A DNA stretch of 64,000 nucleotides from an uncultured Roseibium sp. (GCF_963675985.1 NZ_OY780957.1:1100001-1164000); one strand, 5' to 3'. Positions 35,776-44,826 are shown, numbered from the stretch's first letter. Translations and numbers: made by a program. The notes: generated by a model from the sequence alone, not told the origin.

Positions 35776-37254
35776 ATGAATCTTGCCTGCTATTGCCTGA
35801 CCAACGCATCGCCCGAACCCGGAGCGGTCGCGTTGGAGGTGGTCGGCCCGAACGGCGTCCAGAAAGAACGCTGGACTTACGGCGAGATTGAAAGAACCAT
35901 TCTTTCCGTCGCGGGCGGACTGACCGAAAAAGGCCTGAAGCGCGGCGACCGCATCCTGCTGCGGCTTGGCCATTCCAGTGACTTCCCACTGGTCTTCTTC
36001 GGCGCGATCGCCGGCGGCTTCGTGCCGATCCCCACCTCAGAGATGCTGACCTCGGCAGAGGCAACCGCAATCCTTGAAGACAGCGGTGCGGCGGCCGTCC
36101 TCCATGACGGGCGCACAGCCCTTCCCCAAGGCAGAGCGCTGGTCCTGGGCCCGGAGGACCTGGCGGCGCTCAAGGCATTCAACGGTGGGGAATACGCGGA
36201 TACGAAAGCCGACGATCCGGCCTTCCTGATCTATACCTCCGGCACCAGCGGCACGCCGAAGGGCGTCCTCCATGCGCAACGCGCCGCCATTGGGCGCACA
36301 CCGATGTACAAGGACTGGTACGGCATCTTCTCCGCCGACCGGCTGCTGCATGCCGGCGCCTTCAACTGGACCTATACGCTCGGCGTCGGTCTGATGGATC
36401 CCTGGGCCAACGGCGCCACGAGCCTGGTCTATGATGGCCCGCGCGACCCGGAAATCTGGCCGGGCCTTATCGAAAGCTGCAAGGCGACCCTGTTTGCCGC
36501 CGTCCCGAGCCTGTACCGGCGCCTTCTGAAATACGGCAATGTCGGCACCGGATCCTTTCCATTCCTGCGCCACGGCCTGACCGCAGGCGAAGCACTGCCG
36601 GCGGGCCTTCACCAGGAATGGGTCGACCGCACGGGACGCCCGCTTTTTGAAGCGCTCGGCATGAGTGAGATTTCCACCTACATCTCCAGCGGCCCTGCGG
36701 TCCCGACCCGGCCCGGATCGCCCGGGAAACCCCAGACAGGACGAAAAGTCGCCATCCTTGCCGAAGACGGCGAGGGCGAGGAATTCGCCGCCATCGACGA
36801 GCCAGGCCTTCTGGCGGTGCACGAAAGCGAAACCGGCCTGATGCTCGGTTACTGGAACCGTCCCGAAGAAACGGCGGCCGCCTTCCGGGCCGGTTGGTTT
36901 CTGACCGGCGACCGGGCGCGTGCGGATAAGGACGGTTATTACTGGTACGAAGGCCGTGCCGACGATCTCATGAACGCCTTCGGTTACCGCGTGGCGCCGG
37001 AAGAGGTCGAACGCACGCTCAGCGCGCATCCGGACGTCCTTGAAGTCGCGGTGACGGCCGTACCGGTGCGCGAAGGCGTCAGCCTGATCACCGCCTTCGT
37101 CGTTCCCAGACACGCGGCCTGGCATGACGAAACCGCCCTGGCCGACTGGGCGCATGACCGGCTCGCGGAATACAAACGCCCGAAAGCCTACCGCTTCGTC
37201 ACATCCCTGCCGCGCACGCCCTCTGGCAAAATCCGCCGAAAGGCACTGATTTAA
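35776..37254 (+). CDS. AMP-dependent acyl-CoA synthetase
   Basis: A 492-residue ANL-superfamily ligase. It shows the P-loop YTSGTSGTPKGVLHAQRA near residue 155, ALGMSEISTYIS in the A5 region, WFLTGDRARADKDGYYWYEGRADDLMNAFGYRVAPEEVE (A7-A8) and the C-terminal catalytic Lys in RTPSGKIRRKAL. It resembles benzoate/aryl or short-chain acyl-CoA ligases, but I cannot fix the substrate. The ATG at 35776 is 28 bp after the dehydrogenase, so the two are likely one operon. Confidence 0.88.
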   Translation: MNLACYCLTNASPEPGAVALEVVGPNGVQKERWTYGEIERTILSVAGGLTEKGLKRGDRILLRLGHSSDFPLVFFGAIAGGFVPIPTSEMLTSAEATAILEDSGAAAVLHDGRTALPQGRALVLGPEDLAALKAFNGGEYADTKADDPAFLIYTSGTSGTPKGVLHAQRAAIGRTPMYKDWYGIFSADRLLHAGAFNWTYTLGVGLMDPWANGATSLVYDGPRDPEIWPGLIESCKATLFAAVPSLYRRLLKYGNVGTGSFPFLRHGLTAGEALPAGLHQEWVDRTGRPLFEALGMSEISTYISSGPAVPTRPGSPGKPQTGRKVAILAEDGEGEEFAAIDEPGLLAVHESETGLMLGYWNRPEETAAAFRAGWFLTGDRARADKDGYYWYEGRADDLMNAFGYRVAPEEVERTLSAHPDVLEVAVTAVPVREGVSLITAFVVPRHAAWHDETALADWAHDRLAEYKRPKAYRFVTSLPRTPSGKIRRKALI

Positions 37255-37284
37255 CGTTTCCGATAATCTTTTATTTACCTTGTC

Positions 37285-37319
37285 TTAACGGCCTTTAACC
37301 TAAAAACGGACGAACCGTT
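37285..37319. promoter_or_regulatory. TTAA-N6-TTAA and inverted repeat before the first small gene
   Basis: TTAACGGCCTTTAAC (37285-37299) has two TTAA halves six bases apart, one less than the CtrA consensus. AACGG (37305-37309) and CCGTT (37315-37319) form a small inverted repeat next to the ribosome-binding site GGAG. Confidence 0.25.
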
Positions 37320-37329
37320 GGAGACCGGA

Positions 37330-37533
37330 ATGGACAGTACTGGCATTGCCGCGACCTACGCGGTGACATCGCAGGCGCAAACACAGCAGGCCCTTCAGGC
37401 GCAAATGATGAAGATGGCCGCAGCCCAGGATGCGAGTGTCGTCGCTTTGCTTCAGTCCGGAGCCGAAAGCCTGGCGCAGACGACCAGTGCTCCCCCACCC
37501 GGCATGGGCAATGCGGTCGACGTGACCGCCTGA
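37330..37533 (+). CDS. YjfB-like small protein (putative motility family), copy 1
   Basis: A 67-residue Ala/Gln-rich protein without a signal peptide: a helical N-terminal half (QAQTQQALQAQMMKMAAAQ) and a C-terminal GMGNAVDVTA. This layout (M-D start, amphipathic helix, final [LM]G-x-x-[IV]-D-[IV]) resembles YjfB-type 'putative motility proteins'. The ATG at 37330 follows GGAG; the TTG 12 bp earlier is less likely. A terminator follows immediately, so it is a one-gene unit. Two further small genes downstream share its C-terminal tail. Confidence 0.65.
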   Translation: MDSTGIAATYAVTSQAQTQQALQAQMMKMAAAQDASVVALLQSGAESLAQTTSAPPPGMGNAVDVTA

Positions 37534-37559
37534 TACCGATCTCCGATCTGAAAAGCATC

Positions 37560-37590
37560 AAAGCCGTTCGAATGAGCGGCTTTTTTTATT
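37560..37590 (+). terminator. Intrinsic terminator after the first YjfB-like gene
   Basis: AAAGCCG (37560-37566) pairs with CGGCTTT (37577-37583) around a 10-nt loop, followed by a run of T to 37587. Confidence 0.85.
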
Positions 37591-37765
37591 TGTTTCTGAT
37601 TGAAGTTATTTTCGTTCACGGTCAAAAACTTACCCAAAGTTCGATAAATTTTTATTTAAATATTTTTTATGTAAAAAACATGCTGTAAGGCATGCAATCC
37701 AATTAACGCGAAGATTTACTTTTATTTACTGTTACTCGCTTTAAATATCCTGCAAGTCGGTTCCA
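37590..37765. other. AT-rich pocket between small genes
   Basis: About 175 bp of strongly AT-rich DNA (runs such as AATTTTTATTTAAATATTTTTTATG), sharply different from the surrounding 60% G+C. It contains a small stem CATGC/GCATG (37679-37694) and TTTAAATAT (37740-37748), a possible -10 region. It probably holds the promoter of the second small gene and may be a nucleoid-protein target. I see no gene in it. Confidence 0.6.
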
Positions 37766-37781
37766 AGAAGTGGAAAGAACG

Positions 37782-38042
37782 ATGCCGGAAGGAATTGGAT
37801 TCGGCCAGCAGGCCGCCTCCGCCTCTTCTGCGGCGACATCGCAACCCCAGAAGGTGGCGGAACAAATTGAACGGATCAGCGCCCGCAAGGAAAGAACTGT
37901 TGCGGAAGTCGTCCGAAGACAGGCGGACTTCAGCGCCAACAGGGCTGAAAATCTGACGCGGCAGGCCGAGAAGGCCCAAAAGCGCGTCGAGTCCCGCGAG
38001 GCTCAACAAGGTCTGGGTCTCAGGTTGGACGTCAGCGTCTGA
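37782..38042 (+). CDS. Small helical protein with YjfB-like tail, copy 2
   Basis: An 86-residue protein. After an Ala/Ser-rich start comes a long charged helix, probably coiled coil (KVAEQIERISARKERTVAEV, then RAENLTRQAEKAQKRVESRE), and the final segment GLGLRLDVSV. That tail has the same spacing to the stop as those of the neighbouring small proteins. The ATG at 37782 is preceded by GGAAAG; a GTG at 37770 would add four residues. No known domain apart from the tail resemblance. Confidence 0.55.
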   Translation: MPEGIGFGQQAASASSAATSQPQKVAEQIERISARKERTVAEVVRRQADFSANRAENLTRQAEKAQKRVESREAQQGLGLRLDVSV

Positions 38043-38084
38043 ATTAGAGCGCGCACTCCCGCCGCGCCGAACAGGAGAAATAAC

Positions 38085-38291
38085 ATGGATAGCGTTTCCA
38101 GCGCAGGCTCGTCCGCCGCTCAGGCTGCCAATATCCGCAGTGAACTGGCCACGAACGCCATTCGCGATGCGAACGAGCAGGAGCGGGCGGTCGCGGAACG
38201 GGTCGAAGACGCCCAGTCGACCGAACAGCAAGCCCGTCGCGACCAGCGGCAGATTCCCGGGCTCGGTCAGGCAGTCGATATCACCGCCTGA
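38085..38291 (+). CDS. Small helical protein with YjfB-like tail, copy 3
   Basis: A 68-residue protein starting MDSVSSAGSSAAQAANIRSE, with a charged Gln/Arg/Glu-rich helix (NEQERAVAERVEDAQSTEQQ) and the terminal PGLGQAVDITA, almost identical to PGMGNAVDVTA of copy 1. AGGAGA lies 6 nt before the ATG. It is 42 bp after copy 2 and probably in the same transcript. It converges with tlpA (14 bp between stops). Confidence 0.62.
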   Translation: MDSVSSAGSSAAQAANIRSELATNAIRDANEQERAVAERVEDAQSTEQQARRDQRQIPGLGQAVDITA

Positions 38292-38305
38292 CGCTTCGAA
38301 ATCGA

Positions 38306-38968
38306 TTATTCGGCCTTCGTCTTCAAGGCGGCGGTCAGAAGTGCCTTGGCCTCGCCGGATGCCCATTCGGCGGGGCCATACATTGTTCCGATCTCGCATC
38401 CCGAGGGACCGACGAGAATCGTCGTCGGCAAGCCCGTCGCCCGAGCCTTCGCCTTGAGATCCTTGAGGATGCCATTGCTGGCGTCGCTGTAGTAATCGAG
38501 GCGGCTCACGCCAATTTCCTTCCAGAAGGCCTTCGGCTTCTCCGGACCGCCGCGATCCACGTTCACCGCGACCACCTGAAAATCCTCACCACCCATATCC
38601 GCCTGAAGCGCGTCGAGCGCCGGCATTTCCTTCCGGCAGGGCGCGCACCATGTCGCCCACAGGTTCAAGAGAATGGTGCGGTCCTTGAAATCGCCCATGC
38701 TCATCCGCTTTCCGTCCGGCCCGTCGAACGTCAGCTCCGAAAGCGCGAGAGGCCGCTCCGCGGGACGAAAGGCCGCGACCTCGCCGGTGGCAAACGGCTT
38801 TGTCTGCTCCGCCAGCGCCATTTCCACCGCGCAGCTTTGCGAATCGTTCGTGTTGCCATTCGGCCCGACGATCACGTATACCGCCGCAAGCACGGCGGCT
38901 GTGCCGGCAATGCCTGCGGCGATCAGACGTCGATTGGAGCGTTGTCCGGGTTCGGTCGGCTTAGTCAT
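38306..38968 (-). CDS. tlpA: TlpA-type thiol:disulfide reductase
   Basis: A 220-residue membrane-anchored thioredoxin-like protein. An N-terminal helix (about 16-34) anchors the periplasmic domain, which has the active site LWATWCAPCRKEMPAL, VVAVNVDRGG and the cis-Pro loop GLPTTILVGPSG. TlpA-like proteins reduce cytochrome-c or oxidase maturation factors. A short Cys-containing insert (SQSCAVEMALAEQ) precedes the fold. It is divergent from argH (41 bp), an arrangement common in Hyphomicrobiales. Confidence 0.92.
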   Translation of the reverse strand: MTKPTEPGQRSNRRLIAAGIAGTAAVLAAVYVIVGPNGNTNDSQSCAVEMALAEQTKPFATGEVAAFRPAERPLALSELTFDGPDGKRMSMGDFKDRTILLNLWATWCAPCRKEMPALDALQADMGGEDFQVVAVNVDRGGPEKPKAFWKEIGVSRLDYYSDASNGILKDLKAKARATGLPTTILVGPSGCEIGTMYGPAEWASGEAKALLTAALKTKAE

Positions 38969-39009
38969 TCTTCAAAACCTCGCAAGGGGCGTGATTAAAG
39001 GGACAGGGC

Positions 39010-40398
39010 ATGAGCAATCGCATGTGGGGCGGCCGGTTTGCCGAAGGGCCGGATGCCATCATGGAGGAAATCAACGCCTCCATCGATTACGACCGCAAGC
39101 TATATAGGCAAGACATTGCCGGATCGAAAGCCCATGTGCTCATGCTGGCGGCTTGTCAAATCGTCACGCAGGACGATGCGGACAAGATCGTTCAAGGTCT
39201 AGACACGATCCTGTCAGAAATCGAAAGCGGCGAGTTCAAGTTCTCCCGAGCCCTCGAAGATATCCATATGAATATCGAGGCGCGCCTGGCCGAACTGATC
39301 GGTCCGGCGGCAGGCCGGCTACATACGGCCCGCTCCCGCAACGACCAGGTGGCGACCGACTTCCGGCTCTGGGTGCGCGACACACTCGACACGCTCGATG
39401 AACAGCTGACCGACCTGATGCAGGCGCTCGCCGAAAAGGCGGAGACCCATGCCGGCGATGTCATGCCCGGTTTCACCCATCTCCAGTCGGCCCAGCCGGT
39501 CACCTTCGGCCATCATCTGCTGGCTTATGTGGAAATGTTTTCCCGCGACCGCGGCCGGGTCCGCGATGCCCGCAAGCGCATGAACGAAAGCCCGCTCGGC
39601 GCAGCCGCCCTGGCTGGCACGTCCTTTCCGATCGACCGTCATGCGACCGCGGAAAGCCTTGGCTTCGACCGCCCGACCGCCAATTCGCTGGACGCGGTTT
39701 CCGACCGGGATTTCGTGATCGAAGCGCTGGCCGCGGCCTCGCTCTGCGCCATGCACCTGTCGCGCCTCGCGGAAGAAATCGTCATCTGGTGTTCCGCCCA
39801 ATTCGGCTTCATCAAGCTGTCCGACAAGTTCTCCACCGGCTCCTCGATCATGCCGCAGAAGAAGAACCCGGATGCGGCCGAACTGGTGCGCGCCAAGACC
39901 GGGCGTATCTACGGATCCCTTCAGGCGCTCCTGACCATGATGAAGGGGCTTCCGCTCGCCTATTCCAAGGACATGCAGGAAGACAAGGAACAGGCCTTCG
40001 ACGGTCTGGCCAGCATCTCCTTGGCCCTGGCGGCCATGACCGGCATGGTGAAGGATCTGGAGCCGGTCACCAAGGTGATGAAAAAGGCTGCCGGCTCCGG
40101 CTATTCGACGGCAACTGACCTCGCGGACTGGCTGGTCCGGGTCCTCGGCCTGCCGTTCCGCGACGCCCACCATGTCACCGGCCGGATCGTGGCCATCGCC
40201 GTGGAAAAGAACATCGAACTGCACAAGGTTTCGCTTGAGGACATGCAGGCGGTGGAACCGAAAATCACGCCTGAGATCTATTCGGTTCTATCTGTCGACA
40301 AATCGGTCAGAAGCCGGACCAGCTACGGCGGAACCTCTCCCGTCAATGTCCGCAAGCAGGCGCGCCGCTGGCTGAAGGACCTTGCCCGCGGCAAATAA
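39010..40398 (+). CDS. argH: Argininosuccinate lyase
   Basis: A 462-residue fumarase/aspartase-superfamily enzyme that splits argininosuccinate into arginine and fumarate. The N-terminus is MWGGRFAEGPDAIMEEINASIDYD. HTARSRNDQVATDFRLW, GFTHLQSAQPVTFGHHLLAY (catalytic His) and the signature GSSIMPQKKNPD (catalytic Ser) are intact. The start ATG follows AAAGGGACAGGGC. It leads the argH-lptM-lysA run. Confidence 0.98.
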   Translation: MSNRMWGGRFAEGPDAIMEEINASIDYDRKLYRQDIAGSKAHVLMLAACQIVTQDDADKIVQGLDTILSEIESGEFKFSRALEDIHMNIEARLAELIGPAAGRLHTARSRNDQVATDFRLWVRDTLDTLDEQLTDLMQALAEKAETHAGDVMPGFTHLQSAQPVTFGHHLLAYVEMFSRDRGRVRDARKRMNESPLGAAALAGTSFPIDRHATAESLGFDRPTANSLDAVSDRDFVIEALAAASLCAMHLSRLAEEIVIWCSAQFGFIKLSDKFSTGSSIMPQKKNPDAAELVRAKTGRIYGSLQALLTMMKGLPLAYSKDMQEDKEQAFDGLASISLALAAMTGMVKDLEPVTKVMKKAAGSGYSTATDLADWLVRVLGLPFRDAHHVTGRIVAIAVEKNIELHKVSLEDMQAVEPKITPEIYSVLSVDKSVRSRTSYGGTSPVNVRKQARRWLKDLARGK

Positions 40399-40492
40399 CG
40401 CACCGAAGGGTGAAATCGGCCTTGCCGAGCGACAGCGCCCATGCGAGGAAAAAGGTGGAATGCACGAATTGAGCAAAGGGGCGACCATAACC

Positions 40493-40711
40493 ATGCATCG
40501 CGGATCCAAGGCGCTGTTGTTGTGTGCGCTCGCGCTCACGCTGGCACTGGGCGGCTGCGGACGGCGTGGCGCCCTGGATGTCCCGGGAGCCCCCGCGGCG
40601 ACGGGAACCTCCGGCGAAACCGGACAGATCGACCCGGCCGGCCCGGCACCTGAGCAACAGGACGTCAAACCGGCAAGAGACAGCTTTCCGCTGGACTTCC
40701 TGATCAGGTAG
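40493..40711 (+). CDS. lptM: LptM-like small lipoprotein
   Basis: A 72-residue lipoprotein. MHRGSKALLLCALALTLALGG is a lipoprotein signal with lipobox LGG-C21, followed by GRRGALDVPG, matching the short conserved CGxxGxL(Y/D)xP start of LptM/YifL. The E. coli relative stabilises the LptD-LptE translocon. The remainder is Pro/Ala-rich and disordered, ending FPLDFLIR. I chose the ATG at 40493 because it begins directly at the signal peptide; an in-frame ATG at 40460 with AAAGGTGG would add eleven polar residues. Its position between argH and lysA is typical. Confidence 0.85.
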   Translation: MHRGSKALLLCALALTLALGGCGRRGALDVPGAPAATGTSGETGQIDPAGPAPEQQDVKPARDSFPLDFLIR

Positions 40712-40773
40712 CCGCAGCAATCAGTCGGCGCCCCTGTGGCCCTCCATGCCCCTGGTTCATTCGAGGACATCCC

Positions 40774-42048
40774 GTGCACCATTTCGATTATAAAAACGGC
40801 GCTCTCCACGCCGAGGACGTGCCGGTCGAAAAGATCGCGGCCGAAGTCGGCACGCCGTTTTACTGCTATTCTGCGGCGACGCTGACCCGTCATTACAACG
40901 TCTTTGCCTCTGCCTTTGGCGATATTCCCTCGCTTGTCTGCTATGCCATGAAGGCGAATTCGAACCAGGCGGTGCTGACGACCCTGGCGCGCCTTGGCGC
41001 GGGCATGGATGTCGTCTCAGAAGGCGAGCTGCGCCGGGCGCGCGCCGCCGGGGTGCCGGGCGACAGGATCCTGTTTTCCGGCGTCGGCAAGACCGAAGCC
41101 GAACAGGCCTATGCGCTCGATCAGGACATCCTCTGCTTCAACGTGGAATCCGAGCCGGAACTGGTCCAGCTGTCACGGGTGGCAAGCGAAAAGGGCAAGA
41201 CCGCGCGGGTGTCCCTGCGCATCAACCCCGACGTGGACGCCATGACCCACGCCAAGATTTCCACCGGCAAGGCCGAGAACAAGTTCGGCATCCCCTGGCA
41301 GCGGGCCCGTGCAGTCTACCACGAAGCCGCGGAGCTGCCGGGCATCCAGGTGTCCGGTATCGACATGCATATCGGTTCGCAGATCACGAAGCTGCAGCCG
41401 TTCGACAATGCCTTTGCCCTTCTTGGCGAGCTGATCACCGATCTGCGCGCGGAAGGTCATGCCATCGATCACGTCGACCTGGGCGGCGGTCTCGGCATTC
41501 CCTACATGACCGACAACGAGCCGCCTCCCCACCCGGACGCCTATGCCGAAGTAGTCAAGAAGCACGTCAAGCGCCTCGATTGCCGGGTTATCTTCGAACC
41601 CGGGCGGCTGATTGCCGGCAATGCCGGCATTCTCGTCACCAGTGTCATCTATGTGAAGGACGGCGCGGACAAGACCTTCGTCATCGTCGATGCGGCGATG
41701 AACGACCTGATCCGCCCGACCCTTTACGACGCCTATCATGAGGTGCGTCCGGTTCAAGACCTGACCGCCCGGACCCGTCGAATCAAGGCGGATATCGTCG
41801 GACCGGTCTGCGAAACCGGGGACTACCTTGCCCATGACCGGGATATGCCGGAGATCCGGGCCGGAGAAATGCTGGCGATCTATTCCGCCGGCGCCTATGG
41901 CGCGGTTCAGGCGGGCACCTACAATTCGCGCCTGCTCGTTCCCGAAGTGATGGTAAATGAAGACCAATTCGCCGTTATCCGGCCACGGCAGAGCTACGAC
42001 GAACTGATCGGCCTGGACCACCTGCCCGACTGGCTCAACAATTCGTGA
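40774..42048 (+). CDS. lysA: Diaminopimelate decarboxylase
   Basis: A 424-residue PLP enzyme making L-lysine from meso-diaminopimelate. Family motifs are TPFYCYSAATLTRHY, the PLP-Lys segment SLVCYAMKANSNQAVL, GAGMDVVSEGELRRA, HIGSQIT, EPGRLIAGNAG and GPVCETGDYLA with the catalytic Cys of the partner subunit, then SAGAYGAVQAGTYN. Start is the GTG at 40774 after CGAGGAC. It is 62 bp after lptM. Confidence 0.97.
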   Translation: MHHFDYKNGALHAEDVPVEKIAAEVGTPFYCYSAATLTRHYNVFASAFGDIPSLVCYAMKANSNQAVLTTLARLGAGMDVVSEGELRRARAAGVPGDRILFSGVGKTEAEQAYALDQDILCFNVESEPELVQLSRVASEKGKTARVSLRINPDVDAMTHAKISTGKAENKFGIPWQRARAVYHEAAELPGIQVSGIDMHIGSQITKLQPFDNAFALLGELITDLRAEGHAIDHVDLGGGLGIPYMTDNEPPPHPDAYAEVVKKHVKRLDCRVIFEPGRLIAGNAGILVTSVIYVKDGADKTFVIVDAAMNDLIRPTLYDAYHEVRPVQDLTARTRRIKADIVGPVCETGDYLAHDRDMPEIRAGEMLAIYSAGAYGAVQAGTYNSRLLVPEVMVNEDQFAVIRPRQSYDELIGLDHLPDWLNNS

Positions 42049-42183
42049 CCTCGGGTTTTCCACTTAGTTGTTTCGACAACTTGCCGGAGCCCCGCATTTG
42101 CCCCAGTCTACACCGTAATATGTCCCTGCGCGGAAACAGCGTATGGTCGGGGTTCGATGGGGGGACAAACCGGAGGCACCCTG

Positions 42184-44751
42184 TTGGAGCAAAGCGGCAA
42201 ACCGGAATCGAGTACCCGTCCGGCCGATCAAGGCCTGAGCAGGGCTGAGGTGGATGCGAAGCTGAACAGGCTCGTCTTCCGCAGCCGGCTGGCGCTGCTT
42301 GTCGAAACCATCTGGCGCGCCTCCCTGCCTCCCCTTGTGGTTCTTGGCTTTTTCATCGGCCTGTCCTGGCTTGGTCTGTGGCTTTATCTGCCGTTCTGGG
42401 CACGACTGATCGGCATCGTCGGCTTTGCCGCCCTGTTCATCTGGTCCTGCCGCGATCTTCTCGCCGTGAAATGGCCCTCCCGCGAGGCGGCCCTGCACCG
42501 TATCGAGCGCGACAGCGGCCAGTCGCACCGGCCTCTGACCGCGATCGAGGACGACCTGTCCGCCGGCGAAAGCAATCCGGAAACTGCAGCCCTCTGGGCT
42601 CTGCACAAGAAACGCATGATGCGCGCCCTGGCCGCCATGCGCACCCGCTTGCCCGATCCGCGGGCCTATCGGCGTGACCCCTATGCCGTGCGCGTCGTGG
42701 CCCTGATCCTTGTGATCATCGGCTTTGCCTCGACCAGCGGCCAGCGTTGGGAACGGCTTGGCTCCGCCTTTCGCAGCCCGATCGATGCGGAGGAAATCGC
42801 AAGCCGGCTCGATGCCTGGGTCACCCCGCCGCTCTACACCAGCGAACCCCCGGTCTATCTGACCGGAGACAGCGCGGCGCTCAGGGATCCCGGCTCTGCC
42901 ATCGGCATTCCGGAGGGCTCTGTCCTTGTGGTGCGCTCCCAGGGCGAAACCGGTCTATCCATGCGGTTCGTCAGCGATGGCTCCGGCGAAGCGCCCACGC
43001 CCATTGAACCGGAGGCGGAAAACGGCGACCCGGAATCGGGTCTGCCAGTTGAGCGGCGGTTGACGCTGGCGGAATCCGGCCGCGTCGACATGCTGAAAGA
43101 CGACACCCTCGTGAAAAGCTGGGCCTTCCAGGTCAAGCCCGACGAGCCGCCGATGATCCGCCTCGACAACGATCCGGAAGAACAGTTAAGCGGCGCGCTG
43201 AAATTCTCCTATCTGGTCAAGGACGATTACGGCGTGGTTGCCGCCGAAGCCGCCATCAGCCCGGTTCCGGGCAAATCCGCAGGCACCAAGACACCGCGTC
43301 CGCTGGTCGAGGCACCGCAGTTTCCCCTGTCCCTTCCGGCCTGGACCGGAACGGCAAAGACCGGTGAAACGATCCGGGACCTGACGTCCCACCCCTGGGC
43401 GGGCTCTGAAGTCGATTTGGTTCTGACCGCACGCGACGAAGCCGGACAGGTCGGAACCTCTGCGCCGCACCGTTTCAAGCTGCCGCAGCGGCTCTTCCGA
43501 AAGCCTCTGGCGCGCGCGGTGGTCGAACAGCGCCGGGATCTGGCGCTCGACGCCAACAGCATCGAGCGGGTACTGATCGCCTTCGATGCCCTGATGCTGG
43601 CCCCGGACGTGTTCAATATGGAAACGCGCACCTATCTGGGGATGGATTTCGCCTACCGGCAACTGGTCAAGGCCAGAACCGACGAGGATCTGAAGAACCT
43701 CTTGCCGCTTCTGTGGGATCTGGCGCTGACCATCGAGGACGGTGACCTGTCCGTCGCAGAACGCAACCTCCGCAACGCCCAGGAAGCGCTGCGCAAGGCT
43801 CTGGAAGAAGGTGCCAGCGAGGAGGAGATCGCCAAGCTCACCCAGCAGCTGCGCGAGGCCCTCAGCGAATACATGCAGGCGCTGGCGGAACAGATGCGCC
43901 GCAACCCGCAGGTCATGCAGCCGTTCAATTCCAATCAGCAGACGCTCAGCCAGCAGGACCTGAACGAAATGCTGAACCGGATCGAGGAACTGGCCCGCAC
44001 CGGATCACGCGACGCTGCCCGCGAATTGCTCGCCCAGATGCAGCAGATGCTGGAAAACCTGCAGGCCGGCCGGCCGCAGATGATGCAGGACCAGATGACC
44101 AGCGAAATGATGCAGATGCTGAATGAGCTCGGCAAGATGATCCGGCGCCAACAGCAGCTGATGGACCAGACCAACGAGCTCAACCGCGACCAGCAGCGAC
44201 AGGGCAAGCGGAGTCAGCAAGGCCAACAGGGCCAACAGGACGGCCCGGGCCAGCGGATGACGGAAGAACAACTGGGCAAGCTCCTGGAGCAGTTGCAGCA
44301 GGACCAGGGCAATCTGGCCGAGCAACTGCAGGAACTCATGGACCAGCTCGCCCAGAACGGCATGGGCGAAAACAAGGAACTCGGCGAAGCCGGTGACTCC
44401 ATGGGCGAGGCGGAACAGTCGCTCGGCAAGGGTCAGGGCGAACAGGCCGTGGGAGAACAGGGCAATGCGCTCGACGCCCTGCGCCGGGGCGCTCAGGGCC
44501 TCACCGAGCAGATGATGAACCAGGGCCAGGGCCCCGGAATGGCGGAAGGCCGCGGGCCGGGTGACGAGGATCCCCTCGGCCGCCCCCGACGGACCGATGG
44601 CGCCGATTTCGGCAATCGCGTGAAGGTTCCAGACGAGATCGACGTCCAGCGTGCCCGCCGCATCCTGGAAGAGTTGCGTCGCCGCTTTTCCGATCCGTCA
44701 CGGCCGAAACTCGAACTCGATTATCTGGAACGGCTTCTGAAACGGTATTAG
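42184..44751 (+). CDS. TIGR02302/DUF4175 family membrane protein
   Basis: An 855-residue protein restricted mainly to alphaproteobacteria. Two or three N-terminal helices (about 45-70, 75-95 and 165-185) are followed by a periplasmic-type beta region (WVTPPLYTSEPPVYL, then LSYLVKDDYGVV-like KFSYLVKDDYGVV). The long C-terminal half is Gln/Met/Glu-rich coiled coil (about 500-800), with heptads such as QMLENLQAGRPQMMQDQM, and ends in YLERLLKRY. Function unknown. I chose the TTG at 42184, which has GGAGG 7 nt upstream; an ATG at 42157 in the same frame lacks a good ribosome-binding site. A terminator follows. Confidence 0.85.
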   Translation: MEQSGKPESSTRPADQGLSRAEVDAKLNRLVFRSRLALLVETIWRASLPPLVVLGFFIGLSWLGLWLYLPFWARLIGIVGFAALFIWSCRDLLAVKWPSREAALHRIERDSGQSHRPLTAIEDDLSAGESNPETAALWALHKKRMMRALAAMRTRLPDPRAYRRDPYAVRVVALILVIIGFASTSGQRWERLGSAFRSPIDAEEIASRLDAWVTPPLYTSEPPVYLTGDSAALRDPGSAIGIPEGSVLVVRSQGETGLSMRFVSDGSGEAPTPIEPEAENGDPESGLPVERRLTLAESGRVDMLKDDTLVKSWAFQVKPDEPPMIRLDNDPEEQLSGALKFSYLVKDDYGVVAAEAAISPVPGKSAGTKTPRPLVEAPQFPLSLPAWTGTAKTGETIRDLTSHPWAGSEVDLVLTARDEAGQVGTSAPHRFKLPQRLFRKPLARAVVEQRRDLALDANSIERVLIAFDALMLAPDVFNMETRTYLGMDFAYRQLVKARTDEDLKNLLPLLWDLALTIEDGDLSVAERNLRNAQEALRKALEEGASEEEIAKLTQQLREALSEYMQALAEQMRRNPQVMQPFNSNQQTLSQQDLNEMLNRIEELARTGSRDAARELLAQMQQMLENLQAGRPQMMQDQMTSEMMQMLNELGKMIRRQQQLMDQTNELNRDQQRQGKRSQQGQQGQQDGPGQRMTEEQLGKLLEQLQQDQGNLAEQLQELMDQLAQNGMGENKELGEAGDSMGEAEQSLGKGQGEQAVGEQGNALDALRRGAQGLTEQMMNQGQGPGMAEGRGPGDEDPLGRPRRTDGADFGNRVKVPDEIDVQRARRILEELRRRFSDPSRPKLELDYLERLLKRY

Positions 44752-44773
44752 GGCATACCGTGACCAGGAAAAC

Positions 44774-44809
44774 AAAAAGCCCCGATCAGCAATGACCGGG
44801 GCTTTTTTT
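44774..44809. terminator. Bidirectional terminator between the TIGR02302 gene and cpdR
   Basis: AAAAAGCCCCG (44774-44784) and CGGGGCTTTTT (44797-44807) form an 11-bp stem with a 12-nt loop. It has T runs on both strands and lies between convergent genes. Confidence 0.92.
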
Positions 44810-44826
44810 CAGTTCAGATTCTGAAT

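Noticed and set aside
36981..37254. Insertion-sequence boundary before the small-gene cluster
   Set aside because: The acyl-CoA ligase is complete through its C-terminal Lys motif, and no inverted or direct repeats flank the cluster.
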